Positions 17,407 to 26,562 of a stretch of DNA of 57,892 nucleotides are shown here, piece by piece; within the stretch, counting starts at the first letter, position 1; each line of letters starts with the position of its first letter. Under the pieces are notes generated by a model. It made no database searches. It saw nothing but the letters and a program-made list of their open reading frames with translations, and was not told where the DNA came from. The DNA lies in NCBI GenBank assembly GCA_027485165.1, contig JAIXRN010000070.1, positions 1 through 57,892 of the forward strand, read 5' to 3'. The stretch is from Rubrivivax sp. GTDB lineage: Bacteria > Pseudomonadota > Gammaproteobacteria > Burkholderiales > Burkholderiaceae_C. The position numbers were made by a program, and so were the translations under genes.

Positions 17407-17487
17407 TCACGGCGCTTCAGGCGGTTCAGGCGATTCAGGGGGTTCAGATGAGGAAGGGCGACAGGGAAGGAGGAAGTGCCAGGGCAT
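17407..17487 (-). other. Possible 26-codon upstream ORF before the flippase
   Basis: An ATG at 17487 opens a 26-aa frame that ends at TGA 17409-17407, 28 bases before the flippase GTG. Its second half is encoded by the 9-base tandem repeats and is proline-rich with two PP pairs ([12 protein letters not shown]), a type of sequence that can slow ribosomes. No ribosome-binding site stands out. It may be a chance frame. It is listed because it is the only ATG between lysS and the operon. Confidence 0.2.
17415..17447. repeat. 9-base tandem repeat, about 3.7 copies
   Basis: On the plus strand the unit is close to GTTCAGGCG: cttcaggcg, gttcaggcg, attcagggg, gttcag. The array lies between the divergent flippase and lysS genes, just upstream of the flippase start. 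In the flippase frame it encodes repeated Leu-Asn-Arg units. Because the unit is a multiple of three, copy-number change would not shift the frame. Confidence 0.75.
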
Positions 17488-17599
17488 GCGAAGACGAAGC
17501 GTCGTGCGGCCTTGCGCCGCTGCAGCCGCCGCAGATTGTCAGCCCCTGGGCCTGGCCAGGCCAGCGCCTAAACTTCCCACACCCACAACGAGCTGCCGC

Positions 17600-19117
17600 A
17601 TGAGCACCCCAACCCCCACCCCCGCCCCGGCCGACGAGAACCAGCTGATCGCCGAGCGCCGCGAAAAACTGCGCGCCATCCGCGCCCAGGGCGTGGCCTT
17701 CCCGAACGACTTCAAGCCCACGCACCACGCCGCCGACCTGCACGCCAAGTACGGCGAAGTGCCCAACGAAGAACTGGAACCCCAGGCCGTGGCGGTGAAG
17801 GTGGCAGGCCGGATGATGCTCAAGCGCATCATGGGCAAGGCCTGCTTCGCCACGCTGCAGGACGGGTCCACCGGCAAGACCCATGGCCGCATCCAGCTGT
17901 ACGTGACGCAGGACGCCATCGGCCCTGATGCCCTGGCGCTTTTCAAGCATCTCGACCTGGGCGACATCCTGGCCTGCGAAGGCACGCTCTTTCGCACCAA
18001 GACCGGCGAACTGTCGATCAAGGCCAGCCAGGTGCGGCTGCTGACCAAGAGCCTGCGCCCGCTGCCCGACAAGTTCCACGGCATGACCGACCAGGAACAG
18101 AAGTACCGCCAGCGCTACGTGGACCTGGCCACCGACGAGACCGCCCGTGCGCGCTTCATCGCCCGCAGCAAGGCCGTTTCCAGCATCCGCAGCTTCATGG
18201 TGGAACACCAGTTCCTGGAAGTGGAAACGCCGATGCTGCACCCCATCCCCGGCGGTGCGAACGCCAAGCCTTTCACCACCCACCACAACGCGCTGGACCA
18301 GCAGATGTTCCTGCGCATCGCGCCCGAGCTCTACCTGAAGCGCCTGCTGGTGGGCGGCTTCGAACGCGTGTTCGAAATCAACCGCAACTTCCGCAACGAA
18401 GGCATCAGCGTCCGGCACAACCCGGAATTCACGATGATGGAGTTCTACGCGGCCTACTGGACGCACCATGACCTGATGGACTTCACCGAACAGGTGCTGC
18501 GCCACGCGGCTCGGGCGGCCACAGGCAGCGCGGCCATCAGCTACGCCGGCAAGCCCGTGCACCTGGACCAGCCTTTCGCGCGCCTGAGCGTGCGCGACAG
18601 CCTGATCGAACACGCCGGCCTGACGCCCGAGCAAGCCGACGACACGGCCCTGCTGCGCCAGCGCATCGAAGCCGCGGGCGAAGAAGCCCCCGCCCACTGG
18701 AAGCTGCCCGAACTGCAGTTCGGCCTGTTCGAAGCCGTGGTGGAAGAAAAGCTCTGGCAGCCCACCTTCATCATCGACTACCCGGTGGAAGTCAGCCCGC
18801 TGGCCCGCGCCAGCGACAGCAACCCAGCCATCACCGAACGCTTCGAGCTCTTCATCACGGGCCGCGAATATGCCAACGGCTTCAGTGAACTGAACGATGC
18901 CGAAGACCAGGCAGAGCGCTTCAGCAAACAAGTGGCCAACAAAGACGCAGGCGACGAAGAAGCCATGTACTTCGACGCCGATTTCATCCGCGCGCTGGAA
19001 TACGGCATGCCCCCGGCAGGCGGCTGCGGCATCGGCATCGACCGGCTCATCATGCTGCTGACCGACAGCCCGGCGATCCGGGACGTGATCCTCTTCCCAG
19101 CCTTGCGGCGGGAGTAG
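17600..19117 (+). CDS. lysS: Lysyl-tRNA synthetase, class II
   Basis: A 505-aa class IIb aminoacyl-tRNA synthetase that charges tRNA-Lys. The N-terminal OB-fold anticodon-binding domain (about 55-155) is followed by the catalytic core. Motif 2 is in [20 protein letters not shown] and motif 3 in [20 protein letters not shown] near the C-terminus. The ATG at 17600 gives the normal family N-terminus ([20 protein letters not shown]); the frame stays open upstream only by composition. It is transcribed away from the polysaccharide operon, with the next gene 38 bases downstream. Confidence 0.97.
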   Translation: MSTPTPTPAPADENQLIAERREKLRAIRAQGVAFPNDFKPTHHAADLHAKYGEVPNEELEPQAVAVKVAGRMMLKRIMGKACFATLQDGSTGKTHGRIQLYVTQDAIGPDALALFKHLDLGDILACEGTLFRTKTGELSIKASQVRLLTKSLRPLPDKFHGMTDQEQKYRQRYVDLATDETARARFIARSKAVSSIRSFMVEHQFLEVETPMLHPIPGGANAKPFTTHHNALDQQMFLRIAPELYLKRLLVGGFERVFEINRNFRNEGISVRHNPEFTMMEFYAAYWTHHDLMDFTEQVLRHAARAATGSAAISYAGKPVHLDQPFARLSVRDSLIEHAGLTPEQADDTALLRQRIEAAGEEAPAHWKLPELQFGLFEAVVEEKLWQPTFIIDYPVEVSPLARASDSNPAITERFELFITGREYANGFSELNDAEDQAERFSKQVANKDAGDEEAMYFDADFIRALEYGMPPAGGCGIGIDRLIMLLTDSPAIRDVILFPALRRE

Positions 19118-19155
19118 TGTTCGCCTAATGGCCTTGGCGGACACTCCCCACCACC

Positions 19156-19734
19156 ATGCCCGCACCCGTCCGGCTGACCACCTTGCAGGACATCGACGCC
19201 GCGCTCTGGCGCGAGCTCGGCCGCGCACCGCTGGACAGGCATCACGAATGGCGCACGCCCGTGCTGGCCACGGCCAGCGACACTGGTGCCGACGCGCGCA
19301 CCGTTGTGCTGCGCGAGACCGACGCCGAAGCCCGTGAACTGCGCCTGTTCACCGACGCCCGTTCAGCCAAGGTCGGGCAGATCCAGCGCCAGCCGCAGGG
19401 CACGCTGGTCATGTGGTCGCGGCGCCTGTCGTGGCAACTGCGGGTCAAGGTGCAGCTGCAGGTGCAGGTCGACGGGCTGGCGGTGGCGTCGCGCTGGGCG
19501 CGCATGAAACAGTCGCCTGCAGCACAGGACTATCTCAGCCCGCTGGCCCCGGGCAGCAGCCTGGCGCCAGGCAGTGCGCCAAAAGGTGAAGATACCGGCC
19601 GGGCGCTGCCCGAGCGCGGGCACTTTGCCGTGGTGACGGCCCAGGTGCTGGCCATCGACTGGCTGGAACTGCATGCAGAAGGCCACCGGCGCGCCCTGTT
19701 CGACGCGGTCGGTGGCCGTTGGCTGGTGCCCTGA
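19156..19734 (+). CDS. Pyridoxamine 5'-phosphate oxidase family flavoprotein
   Basis: A 192-aa split-barrel protein. The N-terminal half follows the PNPOx pattern (LATASDTGADARTVVLRE, LRLFTDARSAKVGQI, GTLVMWSRRLSWQLRV), with an FMN-phosphate-binding RTVVLR segment. The C-terminal WLELHAEGHRRALF resembles the WLELHRERHRF dimer/substrate segment of the Alr4036-like branch. True PdxH needs a longer, strictly conserved C-terminus, so its role in vitamin B6 metabolism is uncertain. It lies 38 bases after lysS and may be co-transcribed. Confidence 0.78.
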   Translation: MPAPVRLTTLQDIDAALWRELGRAPLDRHHEWRTPVLATASDTGADARTVVLRETDAEARELRLFTDARSAKVGQIQRQPQGTLVMWSRRLSWQLRVKVQLQVQVDGLAVASRWARMKQSPAAQDYLSPLAPGSSLAPGSAPKGEDTGRALPERGHFAVVTAQVLAIDWLELHAEGHRRALFDAVGGRWLVP

Positions 19735-19759
19735 CAGCAGGGCACCGCAGGGGCGCGTC

Positions 19760-20152
19760 TTACTGCGCGCGCTTCACGCTGCCGGCGTAGACCGGGGTGG
19801 TGGCCGGGGCCGGGGCGCGTTCGTTCAGCGCGATCGAGCCGCTGTCTTCACCGTACCAGCGCGCCGCGTAGTTGCTGCGGTTGGCGGCGATGGCTTCGGC
19901 ACGCACTTCAGCGCGGGTACGCTGCGACGTGGTGGTGGTCTGCACCGGGTTGTAGTCCAGCGCGTAGACCTTCAGCGAGCCGTCGGCACGGGCCTTGAAC
20001 AGTTCAGCCTGCACCTGGGCGCGGGTCAGGCCGTTGGCTGACGGGCCGGTGGGTGCCAGGTTCATGCTTTCCACTTGGGCGTGGGCAGAAACGGCGGCCA
20101 TCAGCGACAGGGCGACGATGGCGGGGTAGGCGATGTAAGCAAGCTTCTTCAT
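19760..20152 (-). CDS. Small periplasmic DUF4148 domain protein
   Basis: A 130-aa protein beginning MKKLAYIAYPAIVALSLMAA, a clear Sec signal peptide with cleavage likely after AHA (about residue 24). The mature part has LTRAQVQAELFKARADGSL, the DUF4148 signature common in Burkholderiales exported proteins of unknown function, followed by a polar, Thr/Arg-rich tail. The start is ATG 20152. The 181-base upstream gap to the hydratase gene is clearly more AT-rich than the surroundings and probably holds its promoter; I could not assign -10/-35 boxes with confidence. Confidence 0.82.
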   Translation of the reverse strand: MKKLAYIAYPAIVALSLMAAVSAHAQVESMNLAPTGPSANGLTRAQVQAELFKARADGSLKVYALDYNPVQTTTTSQRTRAEVRAEAIAANRSNYAARWYGEDSGSIALNERAPAPATTPVYAGSVKRAQ

Positions 20153-20333
20153 GGTGAGTTTCCTTGTCGCATCCGTAGAGGTGGGGGACCGTCTGTCGGT
20201 GGATGCGGAACCGGCGCTGTCCATGGGTTGAACTGTAGATAGTTGCTTCCCATAGAAAAATACGCAGATCAGGAACGAACCATTAACGAAAACTGCAACA
20301 GCCTAGCGGCGCCAGTACCCTGGCCAGGCCCGG

Positions 20334-21122
20334 CTACCGCTGCTGGAAGACCGGCTTGCGCTTGTTCACGAAGGCGTCCATGCCTTCCTTCTGGTCCTCG
20401 GTGGCAAACAGCGAATGGAACACCCGGCGCTCGAAGCCCACGCCTTCGGCCAGACTGCTTTCGAAGGCGCGGTTGACGCAGTCCTTGGCCAGCATCACGC
20501 TGGGGCCGCTCAGGGTGCAAATCAGGCTGGCGGCGGCCAGGGCCTCGTCCAGCAGCTTGTCGGCCGGTACCACGCGGCTGACCAGGCCGGCGCGTTCGGC
20601 CTCGCTGGCGTCCATCATGCGGCCGGTCAGCACCATGTCCATGGCCTTGGCCTTGCCCACCGCGCGTGGCAGGCGCTGCGTGCCGCCCGCGCCGGGGATG
20701 ATGCCGAGCTTGATTTCCGGCTGGCCGAACTTCGCGGTCTCGGCCGCGATGATGAAGTCGCACAGCATGGCCAGCTCGCAGCCGCCGCCCAGCGCAAAGC
20801 CGGCCACCGCGGCGATCACGGGCTTGCGCACCTGGCGCAGGGTTTCCCAGTTGCGGGTGATGAAGTCGCCCTTGTAGGCGTCCATGTAGCTGAGCCTGGC
20901 CATAGCGCCGATGTCGGCGCCGGCGGCAAAGGCTTTTTCGCTGCCGGTGATGACGATGCAGCCGATGCCGTCGTCACGGTCGAAGGCCAGCAGGGCAGCG
21001 CCCAGCTGGTCCATCAGCGCGTCGTTCAGCGCGTTCAGCTGCTGGGGGCGGTTCAGCGTGACCAGGCCCACGCGGCGTTCGGTGTCGCCGCGGATGTCGG
21101 TCAGGATCAGGGCTTCGCTCAT
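20334..21122 (-). CDS. Enoyl-CoA hydratase (crotonase family)
   Basis: A 262-aa crotonase-fold enzyme that hydrates trans-2-enoyl-CoA in fatty-acid beta-oxidation. The oxyanion-hole segment [10 protein letters not shown] and both catalytic glutamate regions, [11 protein letters not shown] and [20 protein letters not shown], are intact. The length matches short-chain enoyl-CoA hydratases (about 260 aa). ATG 21122 gives the usual N-terminus. It is divergent from the conserved hypothetical at 21312 with a 189-base gap and has no obvious operon partner. Confidence 0.93.
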   Translation of the reverse strand: MSEALILTDIRGDTERRVGLVTLNRPQQLNALNDALMDQLGAALLAFDRDDGIGCIVITGSEKAFAAGADIGAMARLSYMDAYKGDFITRNWETLRQVRKPVIAAVAGFALGGGCELAMLCDFIIAAETAKFGQPEIKLGIIPGAGGTQRLPRAVGKAKAMDMVLTGRMMDASEAERAGLVSRVVPADKLLDEALAAASLICTLSGPSVMLAKDCVNRAFESSLAEGVGFERRVFHSLFATEDQKEGMDAFVNKRKPVFQQR

Positions 21123-21311
21123 GGTGGGGTCTCGGTCGGGAGTGGCTGTGAAGGGGTGCGGGTGAGGCGGCTGAAGGCGGCGACGCGCGCCGCCGGCGCC
21201 ACGCGGCAATTGGCCTGGCGGGGCGTGAATTCGGCGCCAGTTGCGCTGTTCAGCGGGACCTGAATCACTATAAGCTGGCGGCTTTTGGAAGGTCAGGCAA
21301 CGCGGCCCGCC

Positions 21312-21923
21312 ATGCCCAGCATCTACCGCAAGACAGCCAAAGGCCAGGCTGAGATTGAGACCCGGGCGCACAAGCTGCCCCCACGCCTGCGCATGGCCCT
21401 GATCATGGTCGACGGCAAGCGCAGCGACGTCGAACTGCGCCCGATGCTGCTGCAGTCCCCTGACGAGACCCTGGCCACGCTGCTGGCCCAGGGCTTCATC
21501 GAAGTTGCCCTTCCTGCACAGGCCCCGGTGAAGACGTTGACGTCCGCTGCCAGCGCCGCACCGACGGCACCTGCATCGCCCGCAGCCCAGCCGGGGCCGC
21601 CAGCAGCAGCAACCGTATCGACCGCAACAGGCAAGACAGGGGCAACAGGCGCATCCGGGTCCACGCCCACGGCCCCCGTGGCGGCAGGCACCGCACCCGA
21701 CATGCGCCCGATGCCGGTGCCTCTGCCGGTGCGCCAGCGCGAAGCCGTGCGCATGCTGACCGACCAGGTGGGCCCGATGGCCGACGCCGTGGCCGTGCGC
21801 ATCGAAAAGGCACGCTCGGCCGACGAACTGCGCGCCGCCGTGCTGCTGGGCGCCCAGGTGATCGCCAACACCCGCGGCCGCCAGGCGGCGGAACGCTACA
21901 TGCTGCACTTCGCCGACCTGTAG
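21312..21923 (+). CDS. Conserved-looking hypothetical with Ala/Pro/Thr-rich linker
   Basis: A 203-aa protein of unknown function. An N-terminal block (about 1-70, [20 protein letters not shown] onward) and a C-terminal block (about 140-203, [20 protein letters not shown] onward) look folded. They are joined by a low-complexity linker of about 60 residues rich in Ala, Pro, Thr and Gly. There is no signal peptide or membrane helix, so it is probably cytoplasmic. I chose ATG 21312; an earlier in-frame start at 21285 adds nine residues. It looks like a known but uncharacterised Burkholderiales family, though I cannot name one. Confidence 0.75.
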   Translation: MPSIYRKTAKGQAEIETRAHKLPPRLRMALIMVDGKRSDVELRPMLLQSPDETLATLLAQGFIEVALPAQAPVKTLTSAASAAPTAPASPAAQPGPPAAATVSTATGKTGATGASGSTPTAPVAAGTAPDMRPMPVPLPVRQREAVRMLTDQVGPMADAVAVRIEKARSADELRAAVLLGAQVIANTRGRQAAERYMLHFADL

Positions 21924-21950
21924 CGCAGGCGCGCTTCGGTCCGCCCGCGC

Positions 21951-23156
21951 TCAGCGCCCGGGCTCGGCCTGCTGCGGCAGGCGGTCCAGCACCAGGTTGA
22001 TGAAGTTCTCTTCGTCCTGCCGGATGAAGATGCGCACCGGCAGGTACTGCAGGCTGGGCGCGAACCAGGCTTCGGGCACCAGGTCGCCACCGCGGCGCGC
22101 TTCGCTGGCCGCGTCGGGCCGCGGCCGCACATGCACAGCCACCACCGGGCCCGCGGGCGTGTCCAGGGTTTCGCTGTTGCCCACTTCGTATTGCCACAGC
22201 TGGATGCGGCGCGGCAGCGCCAGTGGCAGGGGCACGCGCTGGCCCGGCTGCAGCAACTCTGGCCGCACGGTGAACAGCCAGGTCAGCTGCACGAACTGGC
22301 TGGCGGTGTCCTGCAGGCCCGCTGGACGCGCCCAGGGTTCGCCGCGGGCCAGGCGTACCAGGTCCGGCCCCATCTCGATGCGCAGCTGGCGCGGGTCGCG
22401 CCACAGCATGCGGGTTTCCTCATCGAAGCGCTCGGGCCGCATGCCTTCGGCTGTGATCTCGCCAGCGCTGCTGATGCGGCGGCGCATAAGCGGCGCGAAA
22501 GCCGGGCCCACGCTGACGTCCAGGTGCACCTGGTAGCGCGTGCCGCTGCGCAGCCATTCCACTTGCGCCTGGCCGTCTACGGGACCGCGGAAGTTGCCAT
22601 TCAGGCGGTAGCTCAGGCGTGTGGACGGTGGCCAATCGAAGGCCGGGGCGCTGGCATCGGCCGTAGCAGCGGGCCCTGCCGCACTTGCCGATGCCGCTGA
22701 TGACGCCACTGCGGGCGCGGCTGCGGCCAACAGCGGCGGCGGGCCATCGACCGCCGCAGGGGGCGGCAGTGCCAAAGCCGGGGCGAGGTCGGGCGACGGT
22801 GGCGCCAGTGCGTCGGGCACGGGGCTGGGCTCAGACTGGGCCGGGGCCTGCGGTGCCGACGCTGCCAGCTCGGCCCGGGCTGCTGCGCGGCCGGCCGACC
22901 GCCCGGCCACATCGGCCTGCGCGGCCCGCGGGCGGGGGGCGGCAGCAGGCCCGCGCACCGCCGGCGCGGCAGGAGCCAGTTCACGCACGAAAGCGACCGC
23001 GATGCGCGCTGGGCCGTCATCAGCGCCTGCACCGTCGCCCAGCCGCGCGGGCACCAGCTGTCCGGCCAGCCACAGGTGCACGGCCGTGACGGCCACCGTC
23101 AGCGCCAGCCCGGCACGCCAGGCGCTGGCGCGTGCGGCTTCAGGTGCCGGCAGCAC
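21951..23156 (-). CDS. DUF3108 domain protein with Ala/Pro-rich N-terminal half
   Basis: A 401-aa protein. An N-terminal membrane anchor (about 12-32) is followed by about 140 residues of Ala/Pro-rich low complexity. A DUF3108-type beta-rich domain comes last (about 180-395; RLSYRLNGNFRGPVDGQAQV, WQYEVGNSETLDTPAGPV, YLPVRIFIRQDEENFINLVL). DUF3108 proteins are exported or periplasmic, with unknown function. The start is GTG 23156, overlapping the end of the DUF3429 gene by 17 bases, so the two are probably co-transcribed. Confidence 0.8.
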   Translation of the reverse strand: MLPAPEAARASAWRAGLALTVAVTAVHLWLAGQLVPARLGDGAGADDGPARIAVAFVRELAPAAPAVRGPAAAPRPRAAQADVAGRSAGRAAARAELAASAPQAPAQSEPSPVPDALAPPSPDLAPALALPPPAAVDGPPPLLAAAAPAVASSAASASAAGPAATADASAPAFDWPPSTRLSYRLNGNFRGPVDGQAQVEWLRSGTRYQVHLDVSVGPAFAPLMRRRISSAGEITAEGMRPERFDEETRMLWRDPRQLRIEMGPDLVRLARGEPWARPAGLQDTASQFVQLTWLFTVRPELLQPGQRVPLPLALPRRIQLWQYEVGNSETLDTPAGPVVAVHVRPRPDAASEARRGGDLVPEAWFAPSLQYLPVRIFIRQDEENFINLVLDRLPQQAEPGR

Positions 23157-23598
23157 CGACGAAGCAGCTCAGCGCGGCCACGCTGCTCAGGCGGAAGCGC
23201 AAGGTCAGCCAGGGACCGGCGCCGTACTGCGGGTAGATGCGCCGGTCGACGGCGTAGCAGGCCAGCAGCATCAGCCCGTGGATCACCAGGCCGGCGCTGG
23301 GCGGCATCACCACTGCCACCCAGGCCACCAGCGAAGGCACCACGCCCCAGGCCAGCAGCCCAGGGGGCGCCACTGGCTCACGGAAGGCCAGGCCCCAGTG
23401 GATGCCACCCAGGAAAGACACGATCACAGCGGCATAGGCCGACAGCGCCAGCGTGACGTAGGGGTGCGCCTCCGGCCGCACCACCCACACCAGCAAGGCG
23501 CCGCCGACGAAGGGCAGCAAGCCGGCCCAGCCCAGGCGCAAGGCGGCGGTGGGCAGGGTGGCGCCGGCGGTGGTGGCGGGGTTCGACAAGCTCGACAT
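23140..23598 (-). CDS. DUF3429 family inner-membrane protein
   Basis: A 152-aa protein with about five membrane helices. The family signature includes LGWAGLLPFVGGALL near the N-terminus, VSFLGGIHWGLAF in the middle and a polar YAVDRRIY segment before the last helix. Function is unknown. In many proteobacteria this family is a short, stand-alone integral membrane protein. The start is ATG 23598. It lies between dsbC and the DUF3108 gene on the same strand. Confidence 0.85.
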   Translation of the reverse strand: MSSLSNPATTAGATLPTAALRLGWAGLLPFVGGALLVWVVRPEAHPYVTLALSAYAAVIVSFLGGIHWGLAFREPVAPPGLLAWGVVPSLVAWVAVVMPPSAGLVIHGLMLLACYAVDRRIYPQYGAGPWLTLRFRLSSVAALSCFVGAAGT

Positions 23599-23650
23599 GC
23601 TGGCATTGTGGGGCGCAAGCCCGGCACGGGCCTGGGCCTGGGCCCGTGCC

Positions 23651-24406
23651 TCAGCCGCGCTTGGCCGCCGCCGCCAGCTGGCGTTCGACCTGCTCGGCCG
23701 GCAGGGCGCCTGGCTTGCGCGAGCCGTCTTCGAAGAACAGTGCCGGGGTGCCGTTGATGCGGTGCTTGCGAGACAGCGCCAGGTTGCGGTCCAGCACCTC
23801 GCTGTCGCAGTTGGCAGCGGCCTTGGGCGGGGCGACGCCGTCCAGCATCCAGGCGCGCCAGGTTTTCTGCGGGTCTTTGGAACACCAGATGTCGCGCGAC
23901 TTGGCCGTCGAATCAGCGCCCAGGATAGGCATCAGGAACGTGTAGATCGTGACGTCCTTGACGGTGGTCAGGTCGCGTTCAAAGCGTTTGCAATAGCCGC
24001 AGTTCGGGTCGACGAAGACCGCCATCTTGCGTGCCCCGCTGCCCTGCTTGGCCACCATCGCGTCCTTCACGGGCAGTTCGCTGAAGTCGATGGCGCTGAG
24101 CTTGTCGATGCGTTCTTCGGTCAGGTCGATCTTGGTCTTCGAATCGATCAGCGACCCGTTGACGAAGATGAAGTCGCCATTGGCGTCGCTGTACAGGATC
24201 TGGTTGCCGCCGAAGCGCACCTCGTACAGGCCGCCGGCCACCGGCGCCTTGCTGACTTCGTCGATCTTCGGCAGCTTGGGCAGGCGTTCGGCCAGGTTCT
24301 TGCGGATCGCGGCTTCCTGCGCCACCGCACCGGCGGAAGAAACCAGCAGGGCCAGCAGCCCCAGCAGGGGCAACAGGCGGGGCTTGGTCATCATCTTCTG
24401 TCTCAT
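23651..24406 (-). CDS. dsbC: Periplasmic disulfide isomerase DsbC
   Basis: A 251-aa thioredoxin-fold protein. A signal peptide (about 1-30, ending AVAQ) is followed by the N-terminal dimerisation domain (YEVRFGGNQILYSDANGDFI) and the catalytic domain with the active site CGYC at 136-139 after FVDPN. The cis-Pro loop is in INGTPALFF. Two further cysteines (in IWCSKD and ANCDSEV) match the structural disulfide of DsbC. It reshuffles wrong disulfides in secreted proteins, kept reduced by DsbD (not in this window). It is flanked by the UbiH-family gene upstream on the same strand. Confidence 0.93.
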   Translation of the reverse strand: MRQKMMTKPRLLPLLGLLALLVSSAGAVAQEAAIRKNLAERLPKLPKIDEVSKAPVAGGLYEVRFGGNQILYSDANGDFIFVNGSLIDSKTKIDLTEERIDKLSAIDFSELPVKDAMVAKQGSGARKMAVFVDPNCGYCKRFERDLTTVKDVTIYTFLMPILGADSTAKSRDIWCSKDPQKTWRAWMLDGVAPPKAAANCDSEVLDRNLALSRKHRINGTPALFFEDGSRKPGALPAEQVERQLAAAAKRG

Positions 24407-24454
24407 TTCGCTTTTCCGGGGGGGCGTTGTGGGGGCAGGCCAATGGGCGGGAGC

Positions 24455-25579
24455 TTAGCCACCCAGGGCGCGTGCCGTCAGGGCGCGTTTCAATGGCCCC
24501 AGGGCGTTGACCAGAGTCAGGCCGCGGTTGCGAAGTTCCTTCACCGCCGGCTGCGGGCTGGCAAACAGCTGCAACAGGCCGTCGGTCAGCTGCCCCATGG
24601 CGCGCGTGGGCAGCTCGCGTTCGCGTGCGTAGCGGCGCAGCAGGCGCAGGTCGCCCAGCGCACGCCAGGGCTCGCGTTCAGCGACCACGCGCGCCAGCGC
24701 GGCCACGTCGGCCAGGCCCAGGTTCAGGCCCTGCCCGGCCAGCGGGTGCACCAGGTGCGCGGCATCACCCAGCAGCGCCCAGCCCGGGCCGCAGACGGCT
24801 TCGGCGCGCGCCAGCTGCAGCGGCCACTGCGCGCGCGGGCCGACCAGGCGCAAGGTTCCGGCAGCGCCGCCGGTGGCGTCCATCAGCGCCTGTTCGAAGC
24901 TGGCTTCGTCCAGCGCGGCCAGCTGTTCGGCGCGCTCGTCGGGCAGCGACCACACCAGGCCCAGCCCGTGGCCGGGCTGCAGCCGGTCCATGGGCAACAG
25001 GGCCAGCACGTCGGGGCTGCGGAACCATTGCCGTGCCTGTCCGGCATGCGGCTGGCTGGACACCAGCCGGGCTGCCAGCCCGCGCTGGCCGTAGGCCTGG
25101 CGCGGCATCTTCACACCCAGGCGCTGGCGGGCCGGCGAATCGCGGCCTTCGGCCAGCAGCTGCAACGGCGCCTGCGCGTCTTCGCCCACGGCGGTGATGT
25201 GCGGGGCGAAGCGCACGGCCGCCCGCAACGCGGTGTCCAGCTCGGCAGCGTCGACGATCCAGGCCAGTTCGGCCACGCCCTGCGTCCAGGCGGAAAACTC
25301 CAGCACGGCGCCGGGTGCGTCGCCGGCCACGCGCATGTCGTGCACGGCGGTACGGGCGTCGGCAGGCAGTGCATCCCACACCTTCAGGCTGGTCAACAGC
25401 GCCACCGAAGCGGTGTTCAAAGCGAAGGCGCGGATGTCGGGAGCTGCGGCTTTCGCCGCCCCGCCCGCCCCACCTGGCCCAGCGACCAGGCCCACGCTCA
25501 AGCCCTGGCGCGACAGTGCCAGCGCCGCCGCCATGCCGACGGTGCCGGCGCCCCGAACCACGATGTCCTGTGCTGTCAT
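24455..25579 (-). CDS. FAD-dependent monooxygenase, UbiH/UbiF/VisC/COQ6 family
   Basis: A 374-aa flavoprotein hydroxylase. The N-terminal FAD-binding GxGxxG is VVRGAGTVGMAAALALSRQG, and the second FAD motif is LLGDAAHLVHPLAGQGLNLG at about 275-295, which contains the GD motif of aromatic and ubiquinone hydroxylases. It probably hydroxylates the ubiquinone ring, although the exact position (C1, C5 or C6) cannot be read from sequence. ATG 25579 is the first start giving the family N-terminus. The gene heads a minus-strand run with dsbC, DUF3429 and DUF3108, and is divergent from the MOSC gene. Confidence 0.88.
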   Translation of the reverse strand: MTAQDIVVRGAGTVGMAAALALSRQGLSVGLVAGPGGAGGAAKAAAPDIRAFALNTASVALLTSLKVWDALPADARTAVHDMRVAGDAPGAVLEFSAWTQGVAELAWIVDAAELDTALRAAVRFAPHITAVGEDAQAPLQLLAEGRDSPARQRLGVKMPRQAYGQRGLAARLVSSQPHAGQARQWFRSPDVLALLPMDRLQPGHGLGLVWSLPDERAEQLAALDEASFEQALMDATGGAAGTLRLVGPRAQWPLQLARAEAVCGPGWALLGDAAHLVHPLAGQGLNLGLADVAALARVVAEREPWRALGDLRLLRRYARERELPTRAMGQLTDGLLQLFASPQPAVKELRNRGLTLVNALGPLKRALTARALGG

Positions 25580-25680
25580 CGACCCATTGTAGGGAGGCCC
25601 CCAGGGCACAATCGGCGCGAACTGGCCGCCTACCGGCCCCTGTTTTCCAGGCACCGTCCGCCTGCCCTGCGAACACCGCC

Positions 25681-26532
25681 ATGTCGACCCTGAACTGCCA
25701 GATCGCCAGCCTGCACCTGTACCCCGTGAAAAGCTGCGGCGGGTTGAGCCTGCCCGAAGCCCTGCTGGTGGAAACCGGCCTGGACCTGGACCGCGCCTGG
25801 ATGGTGGTCGACCCGCAGGGCGAGATGCTGACCCAGCGCGAACTGCCCCGCCTGGCCCTGGTGTCGACCCAGCTGCGCCACGCCGACCTGCTGCTGCGCG
25901 CCCCCGGCATGCTGGCCCTGCATTTGCGGCTGGACACGGTGGAAGACGCCACCCGCGCACGTGTTTGGGGCGACATCGTGAAGGCCTACGACATGGGCGC
26001 CCTGGCGGCGCAATGGTTCAGCGACTACCTGGGCCGCCCGGCCCGGCTGGTGCGCTTCGACCCCGAAGAACGGCGCCTGGCCGATTCCCAGTGGAGCGCG
26101 GGCACCGAAGCCGAAGCCGCCTTTGCCGATGGCTTTCCCCTGCTGGTGGCCAGTACCGCTTCGCTGGCCGACCTGAACGCCCGGCTGGCGGCGCGCGGCC
26201 AGCCCGCCGTCCGCATGGACCGCTTCCGGCCCAACCTGGTGCTGGACGGGCTGCAGGCCTTCGACGAAGACCAGCTGGGCGAGATCGTCCTGGACGCCGA
26301 AGAAGGCCCGGTGCGCCTGCGCCTGACCAAGCCCTGCGTGCGCTGCAGCATCCCCAACACCGACCCCGCCACGGCCAGCGTGGGCTTTGAGCCCGGCGAC
26401 ACCCTGGCGGGCTTTCGCGCCGATGCCCGCGTGGGCGGTGGCATCACCTTCGGCATGAACGCCGTGGTGTTGGAAGGCTTCGGCCGCCACCTGCGCGTGG
26501 GCCAGACCGGCCAGGCGCACTGGGCCTTCTAG
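25681..26532 (+). CDS. MOSC domain protein, YcbX-like
   Basis: A 283-aa protein with an N-terminal MOSC_N beta-barrel region (QIASLHLYPVKSCGGLSLPE) and a C-terminal MOSC domain. The MOSC domain carries the conserved cysteine in LTKPCVRCSIPNTDP (about residues 217-231), proposed to handle molybdenum-cofactor-bound sulfur. YcbX-type members reduce N-hydroxylated compounds using molybdenum cofactor. The mature length matches YcbX without its extra ferredoxin domain. The start is ATG 25681, 101 bases from the divergent UbiH-family gene. It is convergent with pirin. Confidence 0.88.
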   Translation: MSTLNCQIASLHLYPVKSCGGLSLPEALLVETGLDLDRAWMVVDPQGEMLTQRELPRLALVSTQLRHADLLLRAPGMLALHLRLDTVEDATRARVWGDIVKAYDMGALAAQWFSDYLGRPARLVRFDPEERRLADSQWSAGTEAEAAFADGFPLLVASTASLADLNARLAARGQPAVRMDRFRPNLVLDGLQAFDEDQLGEIVLDAEEGPVRLRLTKPCVRCSIPNTDPATASVGFEPGDTLAGFRADARVGGGITFGMNAVVLEGFGRHLRVGQTGQAHWAF

Positions 26533-26562
26533 CCCCCTTTCGAGCCCGGCCGCCAGGCGTTG

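Noticed and set aside
17444..19228. A 594-codon minus-strand open frame opposite lysS.
   Set aside because: It is antisense to a well-conserved lysS. The translation (runs of Val, His, Gln and Arg without motifs) is the usual shadow of a high-GC gene.
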